Source: Paenibacillus mendelii (GTDB taxonomy: Bacteria > Bacillota > Bacilli > Paenibacillales > Paenibacillaceae). From it: DNA of 64,000 nt. The translations under genes were made by a program, and so were the position numbers. The stretch covers positions 1 to 64,000 of the forward strand of contig NZ_JANHOF010000002.1 in the NCBI RefSeq assembly GCF_024498075.1, given 5' to 3'. Below the pieces are notes generated by a model, which saw nothing but the letters and a program-made list of their open reading frames with translations, ran no database searches and was not told the origin of the DNA. This document shows, in pieces, positions 36,846 to 46,195 of the stretch. The stretch's first letter is position 1. Each line of letters starts with the position of its first letter.

Positions 36846-39740
36846 CTATTCCTCCCCCAGCTTCAGCGCTTGCGATATTTTCATGCGGGATACCCGCATA
36901 CCGAGAACGGCCAACCCGATGATGAGCATGGTGCCGATGACGCTGTACAGCTGTACATAGTCGCTCAGCTGGCGCACGATTTCGAACGGCGGAACCTGCT
37001 CCGATGCGTTAAACGACAGCTGGAAGAGCGGAACGAACATATCGCTCACCGCATTGCCGATGAAGACGCCGATCAGAACGGCAGCGGCCGACGTCAGCAT
37101 CTGCTCGCTAAACAGCATCCCTAGAATCTGCATAAAGGAAATGCCCATCGCGCGCAATATCCCGTACTGCAGCGTCCTGCCCGATAACGTCAATACCCAG
37201 AATAGCAGAAAGCCGAAGAAGCTGATCGCCATCGATATGACGAAACCAAGCGTCATGACACCATTTATGGCAAGACGGAACGGATCGTTCTTGGAACGAA
37301 TCAACTGCTCGTTCACGTCCGACAATTCGGTAACGGGTATTTTCTTGAGAGTCAGATCATCGTATACGACTTGACTGGAGGTGCCTTCCTTCAGCTTCAC
37401 CCAAACCTCATAGGGCTCAAGCGCCAGGTGATTCTGGATGTAGGAGAGATGACCGACGACCAGATTGGGCCGTATAACATTCTCATCGCTCTCCTCCTTC
37501 GCCCCCCGCGCCTTAGGAAGCGGGCTCCAACCCGGCCAGTAATCAATAATGCCGTAGACGATAAAGCCAGCTTCATCCAAACCGCTCCACTTGGCACCGA
37601 TGCGGTCGCCGGGCTTCACGCCCAAGCTGTTGGAGAGCGAACGGGAGATGAGAACGGCCTTCGGATCGGAGGCCATCAGGTTCAAATAATTGTTGATATG
37701 ATAGTCAAGGAGTCCGGTCCGCATCCAAGCAACCTGACCGAAATCAAAGGTGTCAATCCCGTACAGCACCGTTGATCCGCTGCCTCCGTTCGTGCTCACG
37801 GAGACGTTGTCCTTAACGAATACCCGGGCCGCCGCTTCAACGCCTGCGAGCTCTGTCATCGTTATAAACGGAGGCTCCGTGTAAGAGACCCGCTTGGGGA
37901 CGATCAGCTCTTCGGCAGCATCCGGAGCCGCGCTCGGTGCCGGACTCATTCCGCCTCCCATAGCAGGCGGAGGCGCATCGTTCTCCCATTGAACGGATAT
38001 GGTCATATCCGCCCCGGTTGTATACAGGATCTTATCCTCCATATTTCCGTTAATCGTCCGGGCCGCATTCGCGCTGAACAGTCCCGTCGCGACCGTCATG
38101 ATCAGAAATACCTTGATCGTCAAATATTGAGAGGATGATCGGCTGATTTGCAGCAGGGACGAATACAGCGCAGGAGACCACCATTTCCTGCCGATCCAAT
38201 AGACCAGCCGGATTAACCAAGGATAAACACGAAGGGCGAATAGGCCGCAGCCCAACGAGAATAATGCTGGCAAGAAGAACAAAAGAGGGTCGACCTGAAG
38301 TGCATTCGGATCGAGCGCAAGCTCCTGAAGCTCATCCATTCGTTTGTTGAAACCATACAGCAGGTAAATCGAAACGCCCAATAATATGACGTCGATAAAC
38401 ATTTTATGCCAGAATGACATCTTATTCGCTCGCGCCATCTGCTGCTTATGTCCGACGATCGTCGTACGCGTCGCGAGGAAAGCAGGAATGAGGATAAGGA
38501 TAATCGATCCGGTAACCGCCAATATAGCTGTTTTGTAGGAGGTACTGTTCAGTACGACCTCAAGTGAGGAACGTTGGACAAACTCCAAGAAGCCACTCGA
38601 TGCGCCTAATACTTTGGTGAAGAAGACGCCTACAAACGGACCGACAGCCAAGGCAAGCAGTCCAAGCACGATGCTCTCCACCGCAAAAACCAGCATAATC
38701 TGCAGCCGGCTCGCTCCCCGGCTTCGGAGAACCGATATCTCATTCTTCTGCCGTTCGATAATTAAATTCGCCGCCATATATAAGTAAAATACGAGCATAA
38801 ACATGACCGGCGAATAGAGCGACCAGAGCATTAAATCCAATTTTTCTTTCTTCTCGCCGTACTTCTCGATCGGCGATTTCGCAGGTACATCGACCGAAGC
38901 GATTCCCAGCCGCATATTGAAGTATCCGGACAGCGCATTCGAATTCGCGATGAACGATTCAATATCGTCGATCTTGAGCTCCTCGTAATTCAACGAATAC
39001 TGCCATACGATAGAGGATAGCCGAAGAATGCCCATGTTCTGGACAAAATCCTGTTCGAACCGGGCCGATGGGATGAAGAAGGATGAATTAAAGGATTCCA
39101 CTTTAAATTGATCGTACGGGTTCTCGGGATTGGACTCGATTAACCCCACCGGCAGCATGCGAAGCTGCTTGCCCGTATCTTTGTTCGTATAAACAAATTC
39201 ATGGTTCAAGTCGCGCTTCATGTCGATTAGAAACTTCTGGGTTACGGCCGCTTCATACACGCCATCCATCCGATTGGGATCCGGGAATCTGCCATCCACA
39301 AGCCGCACGCGCTTCTCTAGATCCGAAACCGTACGAAAGCTTGCATTCAGCGTCATCTCTTTCTTTTCCCGCTCACTTGCATCCGCAGGCAGAATCCGGA
39401 TGGATTGCGTGCCGCGGGTAAGAATGTAGGATTGCGAGCTAAGGCCGAACCGCTCCGGCAGCTGGTTCATATAGTTATCGGCTCGAAGGATCAGCTTCTG
39501 CGTTTCTTCGACCGTCCGCTCGCCGGAAATCGAAGTCGCTACGCGAACATACCCGGGATAGATCTGCTTATCCTGCTGCAGCAGCTGCAGCTCCTTGAAC
39601 AGCGTGCGCTGCAGTATCGCGTGCGAGTAAAGCGGCATCGAGCTGAACAAAGCTACGCAAATGGTCAAACCGAGCCATAAATTAAGCTGCAGCCAGCGAT
39701 TTTTTGCCATCTTCCGTAAAATCATCGTCCACAGGGCCAT
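36846..39740 (-). CDS. Large FtsX/MacB-type ABC permease
   Basis: 964 residues. One N-terminal span (about 17-38), a ~260-residue extracytoplasmic domain, three spans (about 310-425), another span near 450, then a second unit with a large extracytoplasmic domain (about 560-830) and three final spans (about 840-960). Two FtsX domains in one chain match permeases of lipoprotein/antibiotic export systems. An odd Pro/Ala/Met-rich insert (about 600-625; ENDAPPPAMGGGMSPAPSA) interrupts the second outer domain. It belongs with the adaptor and two ATPases around it. RBS AGAGGTG upstream. Confidence 0.87.
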   Translation of the reverse strand: MALWTMILRKMAKNRWLQLNLWLGLTICVALFSSMPLYSHAILQRTLFKELQLLQQDKQIYPGYVRVATSISGERTVEETQKLILRADNYMNQLPERFGLSSQSYILTRGTQSIRILPADASEREKKEMTLNASFRTVSDLEKRVRLVDGRFPDPNRMDGVYEAAVTQKFLIDMKRDLNHEFVYTNKDTGKQLRMLPVGLIESNPENPYDQFKVESFNSSFFIPSARFEQDFVQNMGILRLSSIVWQYSLNYEELKIDDIESFIANSNALSGYFNMRLGIASVDVPAKSPIEKYGEKKEKLDLMLWSLYSPVMFMLVFYLYMAANLIIERQKNEISVLRSRGASRLQIMLVFAVESIVLGLLALAVGPFVGVFFTKVLGASSGFLEFVQRSSLEVVLNSTSYKTAILAVTGSIILILIPAFLATRTTIVGHKQQMARANKMSFWHKMFIDVILLGVSIYLLYGFNKRMDELQELALDPNALQVDPLLFFLPALFSLGCGLFALRVYPWLIRLVYWIGRKWWSPALYSSLLQISRSSSQYLTIKVFLIMTVATGLFSANAARTINGNMEDKILYTTGADMTISVQWENDAPPPAMGGGMSPAPSAAPDAAEELIVPKRVSYTEPPFITMTELAGVEAAARVFVKDNVSVSTNGGSGSTVLYGIDTFDFGQVAWMRTGLLDYHINNYLNLMASDPKAVLISRSLSNSLGVKPGDRIGAKWSGLDEAGFIVYGIIDYWPGWSPLPKARGAKEESDENVIRPNLVVGHLSYIQNHLALEPYEVWVKLKEGTSSQVVYDDLTLKKIPVTELSDVNEQLIRSKNDPFRLAINGVMTLGFVISMAISFFGFLLFWVLTLSGRTLQYGILRAMGISFMQILGMLFSEQMLTSAAAVLIGVFIGNAVSDMFVPLFQLSFNASEQVPPFEIVRQLSDYVQLYSVIGTMLIIGLAVLGMRVSRMKISQALKLGEE

Positions 39741-39780
39741 CGTTTCACCTCTTTATCCCTTCCATCACCCAATGACGAAA

Positions 39781-40821
39781 TTAATTATTCAAGATAACCT
39801 TCTGGCCAGGCTCAAGACCCATTCGGATTTCGACCTCGGTTGACGTCATAATTCCAGGTTCCACGTCTACCTCTTTGCGGCGCTCTCCGTCAAGCACCTG
39901 CACATAATTGCGGCCCATATATGTACGCAGTCCGCTGCGCGGTATGACAATAACGTCCTCTTGCTTCTCAAGGACAATCCGGATATCCGCGGTTAGTCCC
40001 ATGCCAACCTCTAGCTTGCCCGGATCAAAACTTACCAAGAGCCGCTTCGAATTGCGTTCGGCCTGCTCCGGATTTTCCGCGAGTGGGGCACCTGAAGGAG
40101 ATTGAATCACTTTTCCCTTCAGCTTCTCTTTCTTGATCGTGATTTCGACATCCATATTAATTTGGACAGGCGAGATATCCTTCTTATCCTCCGACTCATA
40201 TACGAGATGGAGCTGATTGGGATCGGCAATGTTAACGATCGGTCTGTAACCGGTTACACCATCGCCGGAGTGAATCTCGTCCAAGAACGTAATGACTCCC
40301 CCGATAGGCGCCACTAATCGCGCGGCATCATACTGCTGTTGGATGGAATTAAGTGAAATCGTTTCCCGCTCCAGGTCGATTTGCCGCAGACGAATTTCAT
40401 TCTCGTCCGCTTGTGCGCGCCTTGCGCGGTTATACTCGATTTGCACGCGTTCTACGTTCAGCTTCTGCAGCTCGATTTGCATATTTAAATTGCCGGTTTC
40501 CAGCTCTGCAATCAGCTGGCCCGCTTTGACCTGCTCACCTTGCCTCACATATACATCTTTCAATCGACCGCCCGAATCTTTGTAGAACACGGGGACTACC
40601 TCGCTGGATGCAATGGTTGCGGTTCCAAAGAAGACACGTTCAATCTTCCCCTTCTTAACCTCCACGGCGTCAATCTTCTCTTGAGCCGGCTTGATGAGCG
40701 GCGGTTTCAAGGACTGCTCCCCTTGTGGAAGCAGCGAACATCCGCTAAGCATCGCAGAGATCGTGATTATCGTACTCACGAGCAGAGCACGATGGCCTTT
40801 ACGAGTTTGGTTGTATGACAA
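39781..40821 (-). CDS. Lipoprotein periplasmic-adaptor-like subunit (HlyD/MacA family)
   Basis: 346 residues from the TTG at 40821. A signal peptide ends in a lipobox (ISAMLSGC), so the protein is likely lipid-anchored outside the membrane. The body has the membrane-fusion layout: barrel-sandwich start VKAGQLIAELETGNL, a long alpha-hairpin (about 100-155, KLNVERVQIEYNRARRAQADENE), and LVAPIGGVITFLDEI. GGAGG lies 9 nt before the TTG; an ATG three codons earlier sits too close to it. The start overlaps the 3' end of the upstream ATPase gene by 23 nt. Confidence 0.88.
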   Translation of the reverse strand: MSYNQTRKGHRALLVSTIITISAMLSGCSLLPQGEQSLKPPLIKPAQEKIDAVEVKKGKIERVFFGTATIASSEVVPVFYKDSGGRLKDVYVRQGEQVKAGQLIAELETGNLNMQIELQKLNVERVQIEYNRARRAQADENEIRLRQIDLERETISLNSIQQQYDAARLVAPIGGVITFLDEIHSGDGVTGYRPIVNIADPNQLHLVYESEDKKDISPVQINMDVEITIKKEKLKGKVIQSPSGAPLAENPEQAERNSKRLLVSFDPGKLEVGMGLTADIRIVLEKQEDVIVIPRSGLRTYMGRNYVQVLDGERRKEVDVEPGIMTSTEVEIRMGLEPGQKVILNN

Positions 40822-41518
40822 TATTCCCATCCTCCAATGCTATGACGTGATCGACAATTTCCATAATTCCCGGATCATGCGTTGTCATCACGACAGTCAT
40901 ACCAAGCCGTTCCACTAAGTCCCTGAACACTCTAATAACCTGAAGCCCCATTCGGCTGTCCAGCTCGGCTGTCGGCTCGTCTGCTAGAAGGAGAACCGGC
41001 TCATGGGCGATCGCCCTTGCGATGGCGACACGCTGCTGCTCTCCGCCTGAAAGCTCCGGCGGACGATGCTTCATACGCGGCTTCATCCCGACCCATTCGA
41101 GCGCCCGTTCAGCGCGTTCCTTATTCAACCTCTTATCGGATTCAGCTATTCGCAGGCCGAACTCTACATTCTCGTAAGCGGACATCAAGGGAACAAGACC
41201 GTAGGCCTGAAAGACCAGTCCAATTTGAGAGCGCCTCCATGCACTGCGCCGTTTTTCAGTCAATCGGGAAATTTCCAGTCCGTTAAAAAACACCTGGCCT
41301 TCCGTCGGTTGATCCAGCGCGGCCAACAAATTGAGCAGCGTCGTCTTTCCTGAACCGGAGCGTCCCTTAAGCGCTACCATCGATCCGCGGGCGATTTCAA
41401 GATTAATATCCTTTAGCGCGGTGACAGCCGCATCGCCCCGTCCGAATACTTTCTTCACGTTGACTGTGCGCAGAATCGGCTCGTTATTCGGGAACGAAGC
41501 TGCCGTTTGAATCGTCAC
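40799..41518 (-). CDS. ABC transporter ATPase (LolD/MacB type)
   Basis: 239 residues: Walker [13 protein letters not shown], signature [14 protein letters not shown], Walker [14 protein letters not shown], switch His in MTTHDPG. It is first in the operon and would energise the FtsX permease. The initiator is GTG at 41518 with AAAGGAG 11 nt upstream. Its stop overlaps the adaptor gene start. A second, different ATPase at the end of the operon raises the question whether they form a heterodimer. Confidence 0.92.
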   Translation of the reverse strand: MTIQTAASFPNNEPILRTVNVKKVFGRGDAAVTALKDINLEIARGSMVALKGRSGSGKTTLLNLLAALDQPTEGQVFFNGLEISRLTEKRRSAWRRSQIGLVFQAYGLVPLMSAYENVEFGLRIAESDKRLNKERAERALEWVGMKPRMKHRPPELSGGEQQRVAIARAIAHEPVLLLADEPTAELDSRMGLQVIRVFRDLVERLGMTVVMTTHDPGIMEIVDHVIALEDGNIVIQPNS

Positions 41519-41676
41519 GGGCGGTCAATCTCCTTTCTATCAACTTTTTACAAATCATCCAAATTAGAGTTCGCTATATCAGAGTTAGAATACTAGTCGA
41601 TGAATACGCTGTCAACTATATGTTCATATAATTCATCCCTAATTCACACCGGATAAACATATCCCTGTATAGCAAC

Positions 41677-41717
41677 AAGACTGCTTCCCTCCCCAGCCGG
41701 GAATTTCAGCAGTCTTA
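41677..41717 (-). terminator. Probable terminator of DUF92 gene
   Basis: AAGACTGCT / AGCAGTCTT arms with an inner G/C stem; the following T run is weak. Confidence 0.5.
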
Positions 41718-41747
41718 TTGAAGGCGGGCGGCGCCTCAATCCAATCC

Positions 41748-42593
41748 TCAACCTCCCGCTATTATTCCGATTCCCCCACCCAACAGACCGGCTGCCGCAG
41801 ACGAAAGCAGATTCACCGCATCGTTGGTCATCCATGCAAACCCGCGTATCGGCCTCGCTTTCTCGCCGCAATGATGCGACCGCTCCGTCTCGCTCCCGCA
41901 AACACGGCAGCGGAACATCGCTTGAACAGTCGCGCCAAGCAGGGAGTCGATGAACGCGCCGGCTGTGCCTGCGACCGCAGCGGCAGCGATAAGCCCGCCC
42001 ATTGACAGCTGCCCAGGTGACTGCTCTGCACAAACGAGCAGTGCTGCGACCACGCCGATAAAAGCTGCCCCGGCTAGAGCCGCAGTGCTGCCAAGCAGGG
42101 TTACACCGCCGCTTGTCCCGGGGGCCACAGGTTTTCCGCTTAATAAGGCACGCGGCGCGCGCCGGCTGAGAGCTCCAATCTCAGTAGCCCATGTATCGGC
42201 ATTCACAGCGCCCATGACGCCAACGAATGCATAGATCCAGCCCTCATTGGGCCACAGTGCGTGCATCGCGCAGAGCGCCAAGCCTAAGCCGCCGTTCGCC
42301 CATACTTGCCCGGCATCGCGGCGTCCGCTCTTCGCATAGTTGGTCTCTGCCTGCCGCTTCTGCCTGTTCCAGCGTTTCCACTTGGACCAGAGTGAGGATG
42401 AGACGAAGAAGGCAATTAACACGCCGAACCAGACCGGCTCCCCTAAAGTGACGAAGCCCGTCCCCATCAGAATCGCCGCAATCGCTCCCGTTAATGATAA
42501 GGAGCGCATCCGGTAAGCTCCCCAAGCGATGAGCCCGCTGCCAACAAGGCCGGCCAGAAGCCGCAGCCACCAATCCTCGATCCATCCAACCAT
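41748..42593 (-). CDS. DUF92 family membrane protein
   Basis: 281 residues, about seven membrane spans. GVMGAVNADTWATEIGALS and TSGGVTLLGSTAAL are the DUF92 hallmark segments, and SLLGATVQAMFRCRVCG is followed by a short Cys pair (CRVCG ... HCGEK) that could bind metal. Some plant relatives are phytyl-phosphate kinases; bacterial function is unknown. The start is ATG 42593 with AAAGGAGG 7 nt upstream. Confidence 0.88.
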   Translation of the reverse strand: MVGWIEDWWLRLLAGLVGSGLIAWGAYRMRSLSLTGAIAAILMGTGFVTLGEPVWFGVLIAFFVSSSLWSKWKRWNRQKRQAETNYAKSGRRDAGQVWANGGLGLALCAMHALWPNEGWIYAFVGVMGAVNADTWATEIGALSRRAPRALLSGKPVAPGTSGGVTLLGSTAALAGAAFIGVVAALLVCAEQSPGQLSMGGLIAAAAVAGTAGAFIDSLLGATVQAMFRCRVCGSETERSHHCGEKARPIRGFAWMTNDAVNLLSSAAAGLLGGGIGIIAGG

Positions 42594-42732
42594 AGCTGAT
42601 CCTCCTTTCTGGTTCTCTTCAAAAAACAGCATCCGGTCCTTCCGCGAGGGAGGATTCCCGTTCATTCATGTCGAATTATGGAATATTATATATGTAGGGT
42701 CACAAGCTCATTCATGAATCAAGGAGTGTCCA

Positions 42733-43914
42733 ATGGTGCAAAGCGAACAACATGGCCTTACTTCAACCTCCGGTAGCGCTTCAGGAGCGCGATCTCCCGA
42801 GCAGCTGCTTCGCATTATATTTGATTATACCGCCAAAATTGCCAATGAGCGAAGCCTGCACCGTGTTCTTCACTTAATGGCGAACATGGGACGCGAAATG
42901 ATCATGGCCGACCGCTGCACCGTCTGGATGATAGACCACGTGAACAACGAGCTGTTCACCACCGTCGCACACGGCGTAGATGAAATTCGGATCCCTATGA
43001 ATTCCGGTATCGTCGGCCACACCATTGCAATCGCCGAGCCGGTATTAATCCAGGACGCCTATAATGATCCCCGCCACAACGCTGATAACGACCGCCGCAC
43101 CGGTTACCGCACCAAATCGATGATAACCGTCCCTTTCGTTGGTAATGACGGCAGCATGATCGGCGCTTACCAAGCGATTAATAAACAGCACCCCGATGAA
43201 ACGTTTACACCGCTTGACCTCGATCACCTGACACTGGCTGCATCCTATGCCAGCAAATCACTCGAATCGGTTATGCTTCATGAGGAAATCATCGCCACCC
43301 AGCGTGAAATCATTCTTGCCATGGGAGAGATCGGTGAGAATCGCTCCAAGGAAACCGGCAATCATGTCAAGCGCCTTGCCGAATATTCCTACTTGCTCGC
43401 CATCGGTTACGGACTATCGGCTGCGGAAGCCGAGCAGCTCAAGCTAGCCTCCCCCATGCACGACATCGGCAAAGTCGCTATACCTGATGCGATTTTGCTC
43501 AAGCCCGGCAAGTTGACCGAGGATGAGTTTTCTTTCATGAAGCGCCATACCGAAATTGGCTATAATCTGCTGAGGAATTCCGGCCGGGCGTTGATGAAGA
43601 CAGCGGCCTTCGTCGCCTATCAGCACCATGAGAAATGGGATGGATCCGGATATCCGAATGGCTTGATCGGTGAAGAAATCCATCTCTATGGACGGATTAC
43701 AGCCGTAGCCGATGTATTCGATGCCCTCGGGAGCGATCGCATATACAAGAAAGCGTGGGAGCTCGATCGCATTCTGAGCTTGTTTGCCGAAGAGCGCGGC
43801 CGCCACTTCGATCCCCGCCTGGTCGACGTGCTCATGGAGCAATTGCCCAAGCTGCTGGAAATACGCGAACAGTACCAGGACGAAGGCAATACGAAAGAAA
43901 CCGGTCTTCTCTAA
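42733..43914 (+). CDS. GAF domain HD-GYP phosphodiesterase
   Basis: 393 residues. A GAF sensor domain (about 30-180; DRCTVWMIDHVNNELFTTVAHG) precedes the HD-GYP domain (about 190-375). The latter keeps the metal ligands MHDIGKVAIPD, the KRHTEIGYNLL His and HHEKWDGSGYPNGLIGEEI with the GYP triad, so it is likely an active cyclic-di-GMP (or related) hydrolase. GGAGTG lies 7 nt ahead of the ATG. The stop lies within its terminator. Confidence 0.93.
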   Translation: MVQSEQHGLTSTSGSASGARSPEQLLRIIFDYTAKIANERSLHRVLHLMANMGREMIMADRCTVWMIDHVNNELFTTVAHGVDEIRIPMNSGIVGHTIAIAEPVLIQDAYNDPRHNADNDRRTGYRTKSMITVPFVGNDGSMIGAYQAINKQHPDETFTPLDLDHLTLAASYASKSLESVMLHEEIIATQREIILAMGEIGENRSKETGNHVKRLAEYSYLLAIGYGLSAAEAEQLKLASPMHDIGKVAIPDAILLKPGKLTEDEFSFMKRHTEIGYNLLRNSGRALMKTAAFVAYQHHEKWDGSGYPNGLIGEEIHLYGRITAVADVFDALGSDRIYKKAWELDRILSLFAEERGRHFDPRLVDVLMEQLPKLLEIREQYQDEGNTKETGLL

Positions 43915-43937
43915 TAAGGAGGCCGGTTTCTTTCGTC
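43890..43937. terminator. Bidirectional terminator, overlapping HD-GYP stop
   Basis: CGAAAGAAACCGG (43892-43904) pairs with CCGGTTTCTTTCG (43923-43935). Confidence 0.85.
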
Positions 43938-43940
43938 TTA

Positions 43941-44675
43941 TTACACGCTTGCCGAGAATGCCTGCTCGAAACGGTCCGGATAGTTCGTGCAGATCATCAG
44001 GGCAGGATCAATGGCACCAATCCGTTTCATCGTCGCGATGTCGTTAATGGTCCACGCCATAACCTCGACGTGAGCCGCACGCATGGCCGCCATCAAGGAT
44101 GGCGTCACTTTCGAATAACCAAGCGACAGGAATGCAGCATCTAGCCGCTTAAGATCTTGAATTAGCGATGCTGGCGCAACATCGGTAATCAGTCCGGTGC
44201 GAAGGTCGCCCGATAGTTTCCTCACCTTGCGCAGCGCTTCGGGGTCGAAGGAAGTAATGACCGAATCATACTGCAGCCCTTTCGAATGAACAAGGTCAAC
44301 CACACGTTTCTCCAGATCCGGATATCGGCCACCGTATGTCTTGAGCTCGATGTTCAGCCGGCAGCGGCCAATCGTTTCATCCAGCACCTTCTCGAGCGTC
44401 GGAATGCCTTCTCCGGCATAGGGTTTGCCGAATTTGGAGCCGGCGTCGATACGCTTCAGCTCATATGCGGTAAAATCAGCTACACGACCCGAGCCGTTCG
44501 TCGTTCTCTTCAATGTATCGTCATGAATAACAACAGGAACGCCGTCCTTAGAGAGCTGAACATCCAGCTCGATCCACTGCACGAACGGAAAGGCCATTGC
44601 CTTGTTGAACGCAGCCATTGTGTTCTCCGGTGCGAGCCCCGAGGCACCGCGATGGGCAACACATACATGAATCAT
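43941..44675 (-). CDS. Glycerophosphodiester phosphodiesterase
   Basis: 244 residues, a GDPD TIM-barrel without signal peptide, hence cytosolic. AHRGASGLAPENT supplies the catalytic His, ELDVQLSKDGVPVVIHDD the metal ligands and second His. It splits glycerophosphodiesters into glycerol 3-phosphate and an alcohol, for lipid turnover or phosphate supply. It starts 6 nt after capA and is cotranscribed. Confidence 0.95.
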   Translation of the reverse strand: MIHVCVAHRGASGLAPENTMAAFNKAMAFPFVQWIELDVQLSKDGVPVVIHDDTLKRTTNGSGRVADFTAYELKRIDAGSKFGKPYAGEGIPTLEKVLDETIGRCRLNIELKTYGGRYPDLEKRVVDLVHSKGLQYDSVITSFDPEALRKVRKLSGDLRTGLITDVAPASLIQDLKRLDAAFLSLGYSKVTPSLMAAMRAAHVEVMAWTINDIATMKRIGAIDPALMICTNYPDRFEQAFSASV

Positions 44676-44681
44676 CCGTAT

Positions 44682-46100
44682 CTACTCCTTCGCCCGCACA
44701 TTTCCTTCTGAATCGACGCTAGCGTTTAACGAGATCTTAGATAGATGCGCCAACAGCGTCTTCGCCTCATCGCCCACCAGCGGCGCAGGCTGCGAGCTAA
44801 CCGCACGCATCGGGTTAAATTTCAGGGAACAGCTGCCTTCCTTCGTACATACGGCATCCAGAACGCCGGTGTCATCCGTCTTGGGTAATTTCGTCTTATT
44901 GAATATAAAATTGCCTAAGCTATATGAAATCCATTTGCCTTTATACTGTTCGAATCCCTGAAGAACATGAGGATGACTGCCGATGACGAGGTCCGCGCCT
45001 GCGTCGATGTAATCGCGGGCCAGCTGCTTCTGATTTTTATCCGGATTATCCGCTCTCTCGATTCCCCAATGAACCATGACGATGACGAGATCCGCCTGCT
45101 CCTTAGCACTGCGGATGGTTGCTTTGGCTTGGGTCGAATCGTACGATTCCGCTACGCCTGCCCGATTCTTCGTCGCTTTCCACTCCGTTACGGGCAGGAC
45201 GCGGGACACGCCGACGTAAGCGACTTTAATGCCTTTGGCTTCCAGTATAACCGGCTGAAACGCCTCTTTGTCATCGCTCCCGCCGCCCATGTTCGGCAAT
45301 CCGATTTCATCCAGATAGCCGATCGTATCCAGCAGCCCCTCTACGCCCTGATCCAGCGTATGGTTGTTGGCCAAGCTGATGACATCGAAGCCTGCCTCCT
45401 TCAACGCCGGCAGCGATTTAGGCGAGCCTTTGAAGACGAACTTCTTGTCAGCTGCCGGTATCCCCCGTTCTGTAATCGGCGTCTCCAGATTGCCCGCCGT
45501 TAAATCCGGCTCCTTCAAGAACGGCAGCGCCTTCACATAGGGAAAGTCATACCCCTTAGCCTGCATAAGCTTATCGACCGAAGCAGCCAATAGTATATCA
45601 CCTACAAAGGAAAGCCGGATTGTCTCTCCCGTCACAGGAGGATCGGGAATGACGCCACCTGAACCGTTGTCGCCTTGATCGGAGCCTCCACTTGCCTTGT
45701 CGTCCTTGTCTTTGCCTGGAGTTCCCGGATCTACGCCGCTCGGCTTATCAGGATCGGGCTCCGGGCTTGGTCTTGAGTCCGGCGCTGGATCCGGGTCGGG
45801 CTTCTGTTCGGGCTTCTGTTCGGGCTCGTTCTGAGCGCTATTGCCGTCTTCTGTTCTGCTAGGCGGCTCGTGAGCCGTGTCGCCCTCCTCATCGCCGGGC
45901 GGACTCTTGCTCCCCTCTGCGTTGATTCCGTTATTGGCATGTCCAGGCGGAGCTGCAGGATTGTCGCCCATTACGAACCAGACGACCACCAGAACACCGA
46001 TGATCGCTAGCATCGTCAGATTCAAGGCGAGAAGCCGCCTCATTCGCCGGCCTTTGCGTTTTTTTACTTGCTGATGTGTTTCTGAGCGGGATACGTACAT
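44682..46100 (-). CDS. CapA family metallophosphoesterase-like protein
   Basis: 472 residues. Basic N-terminus, one membrane anchor (about 22-44), then a ~115-residue disordered linker rich in Pro, Asp, Glu, Lys and Gly (with EPEQKPEQKPDPDPAP), then the CapA domain (from about 160): SFVGDILLAASVD, AGNLETPIT, LANNHTLDQGVEG, VMVHWGIE and GSHPHVLQG. These are metal-binding motifs of the PGA-synthesis CapA/YwtB family. No capBC genes are nearby, so a poly-glutamate role is doubtful. RBS AAGGAGC. Confidence 0.92.
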   Translation of the reverse strand: MYVSRSETHQQVKKRKGRRMRRLLALNLTMLAIIGVLVVVWFVMGDNPAAPPGHANNGINAEGSKSPPGDEEGDTAHEPPSRTEDGNSAQNEPEQKPEQKPDPDPAPDSRPSPEPDPDKPSGVDPGTPGKDKDDKASGGSDQGDNGSGGVIPDPPVTGETIRLSFVGDILLAASVDKLMQAKGYDFPYVKALPFLKEPDLTAGNLETPITERGIPAADKKFVFKGSPKSLPALKEAGFDVISLANNHTLDQGVEGLLDTIGYLDEIGLPNMGGGSDDKEAFQPVILEAKGIKVAYVGVSRVLPVTEWKATKNRAGVAESYDSTQAKATIRSAKEQADLVIVMVHWGIERADNPDKNQKQLARDYIDAGADLVIGSHPHVLQGFEQYKGKWISYSLGNFIFNKTKLPKTDDTGVLDAVCTKEGSCSLKFNPMRAVSSQPAPLVGDEAKTLLAHLSKISLNASVDSEGNVRAKE

Positions 46101-46147
46101 CGCTTGCTGCTCCTTATATAATGATGTCGTTTGGAAGAACCTTCAAT

Positions 46148-46156
46148 ATTATACCA
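46148..46156 (-). promoter_or_regulatory. Extended -10 promoter of capA-gdpD
   Basis: Minus strand TGGTATAAT, a perfect -10 with upstream TG. Confidence 0.5.
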
Positions 46157-46195
46157 GCAACCGTTCCAGCATGATACGAGTCTTCCTCTTCCAAA

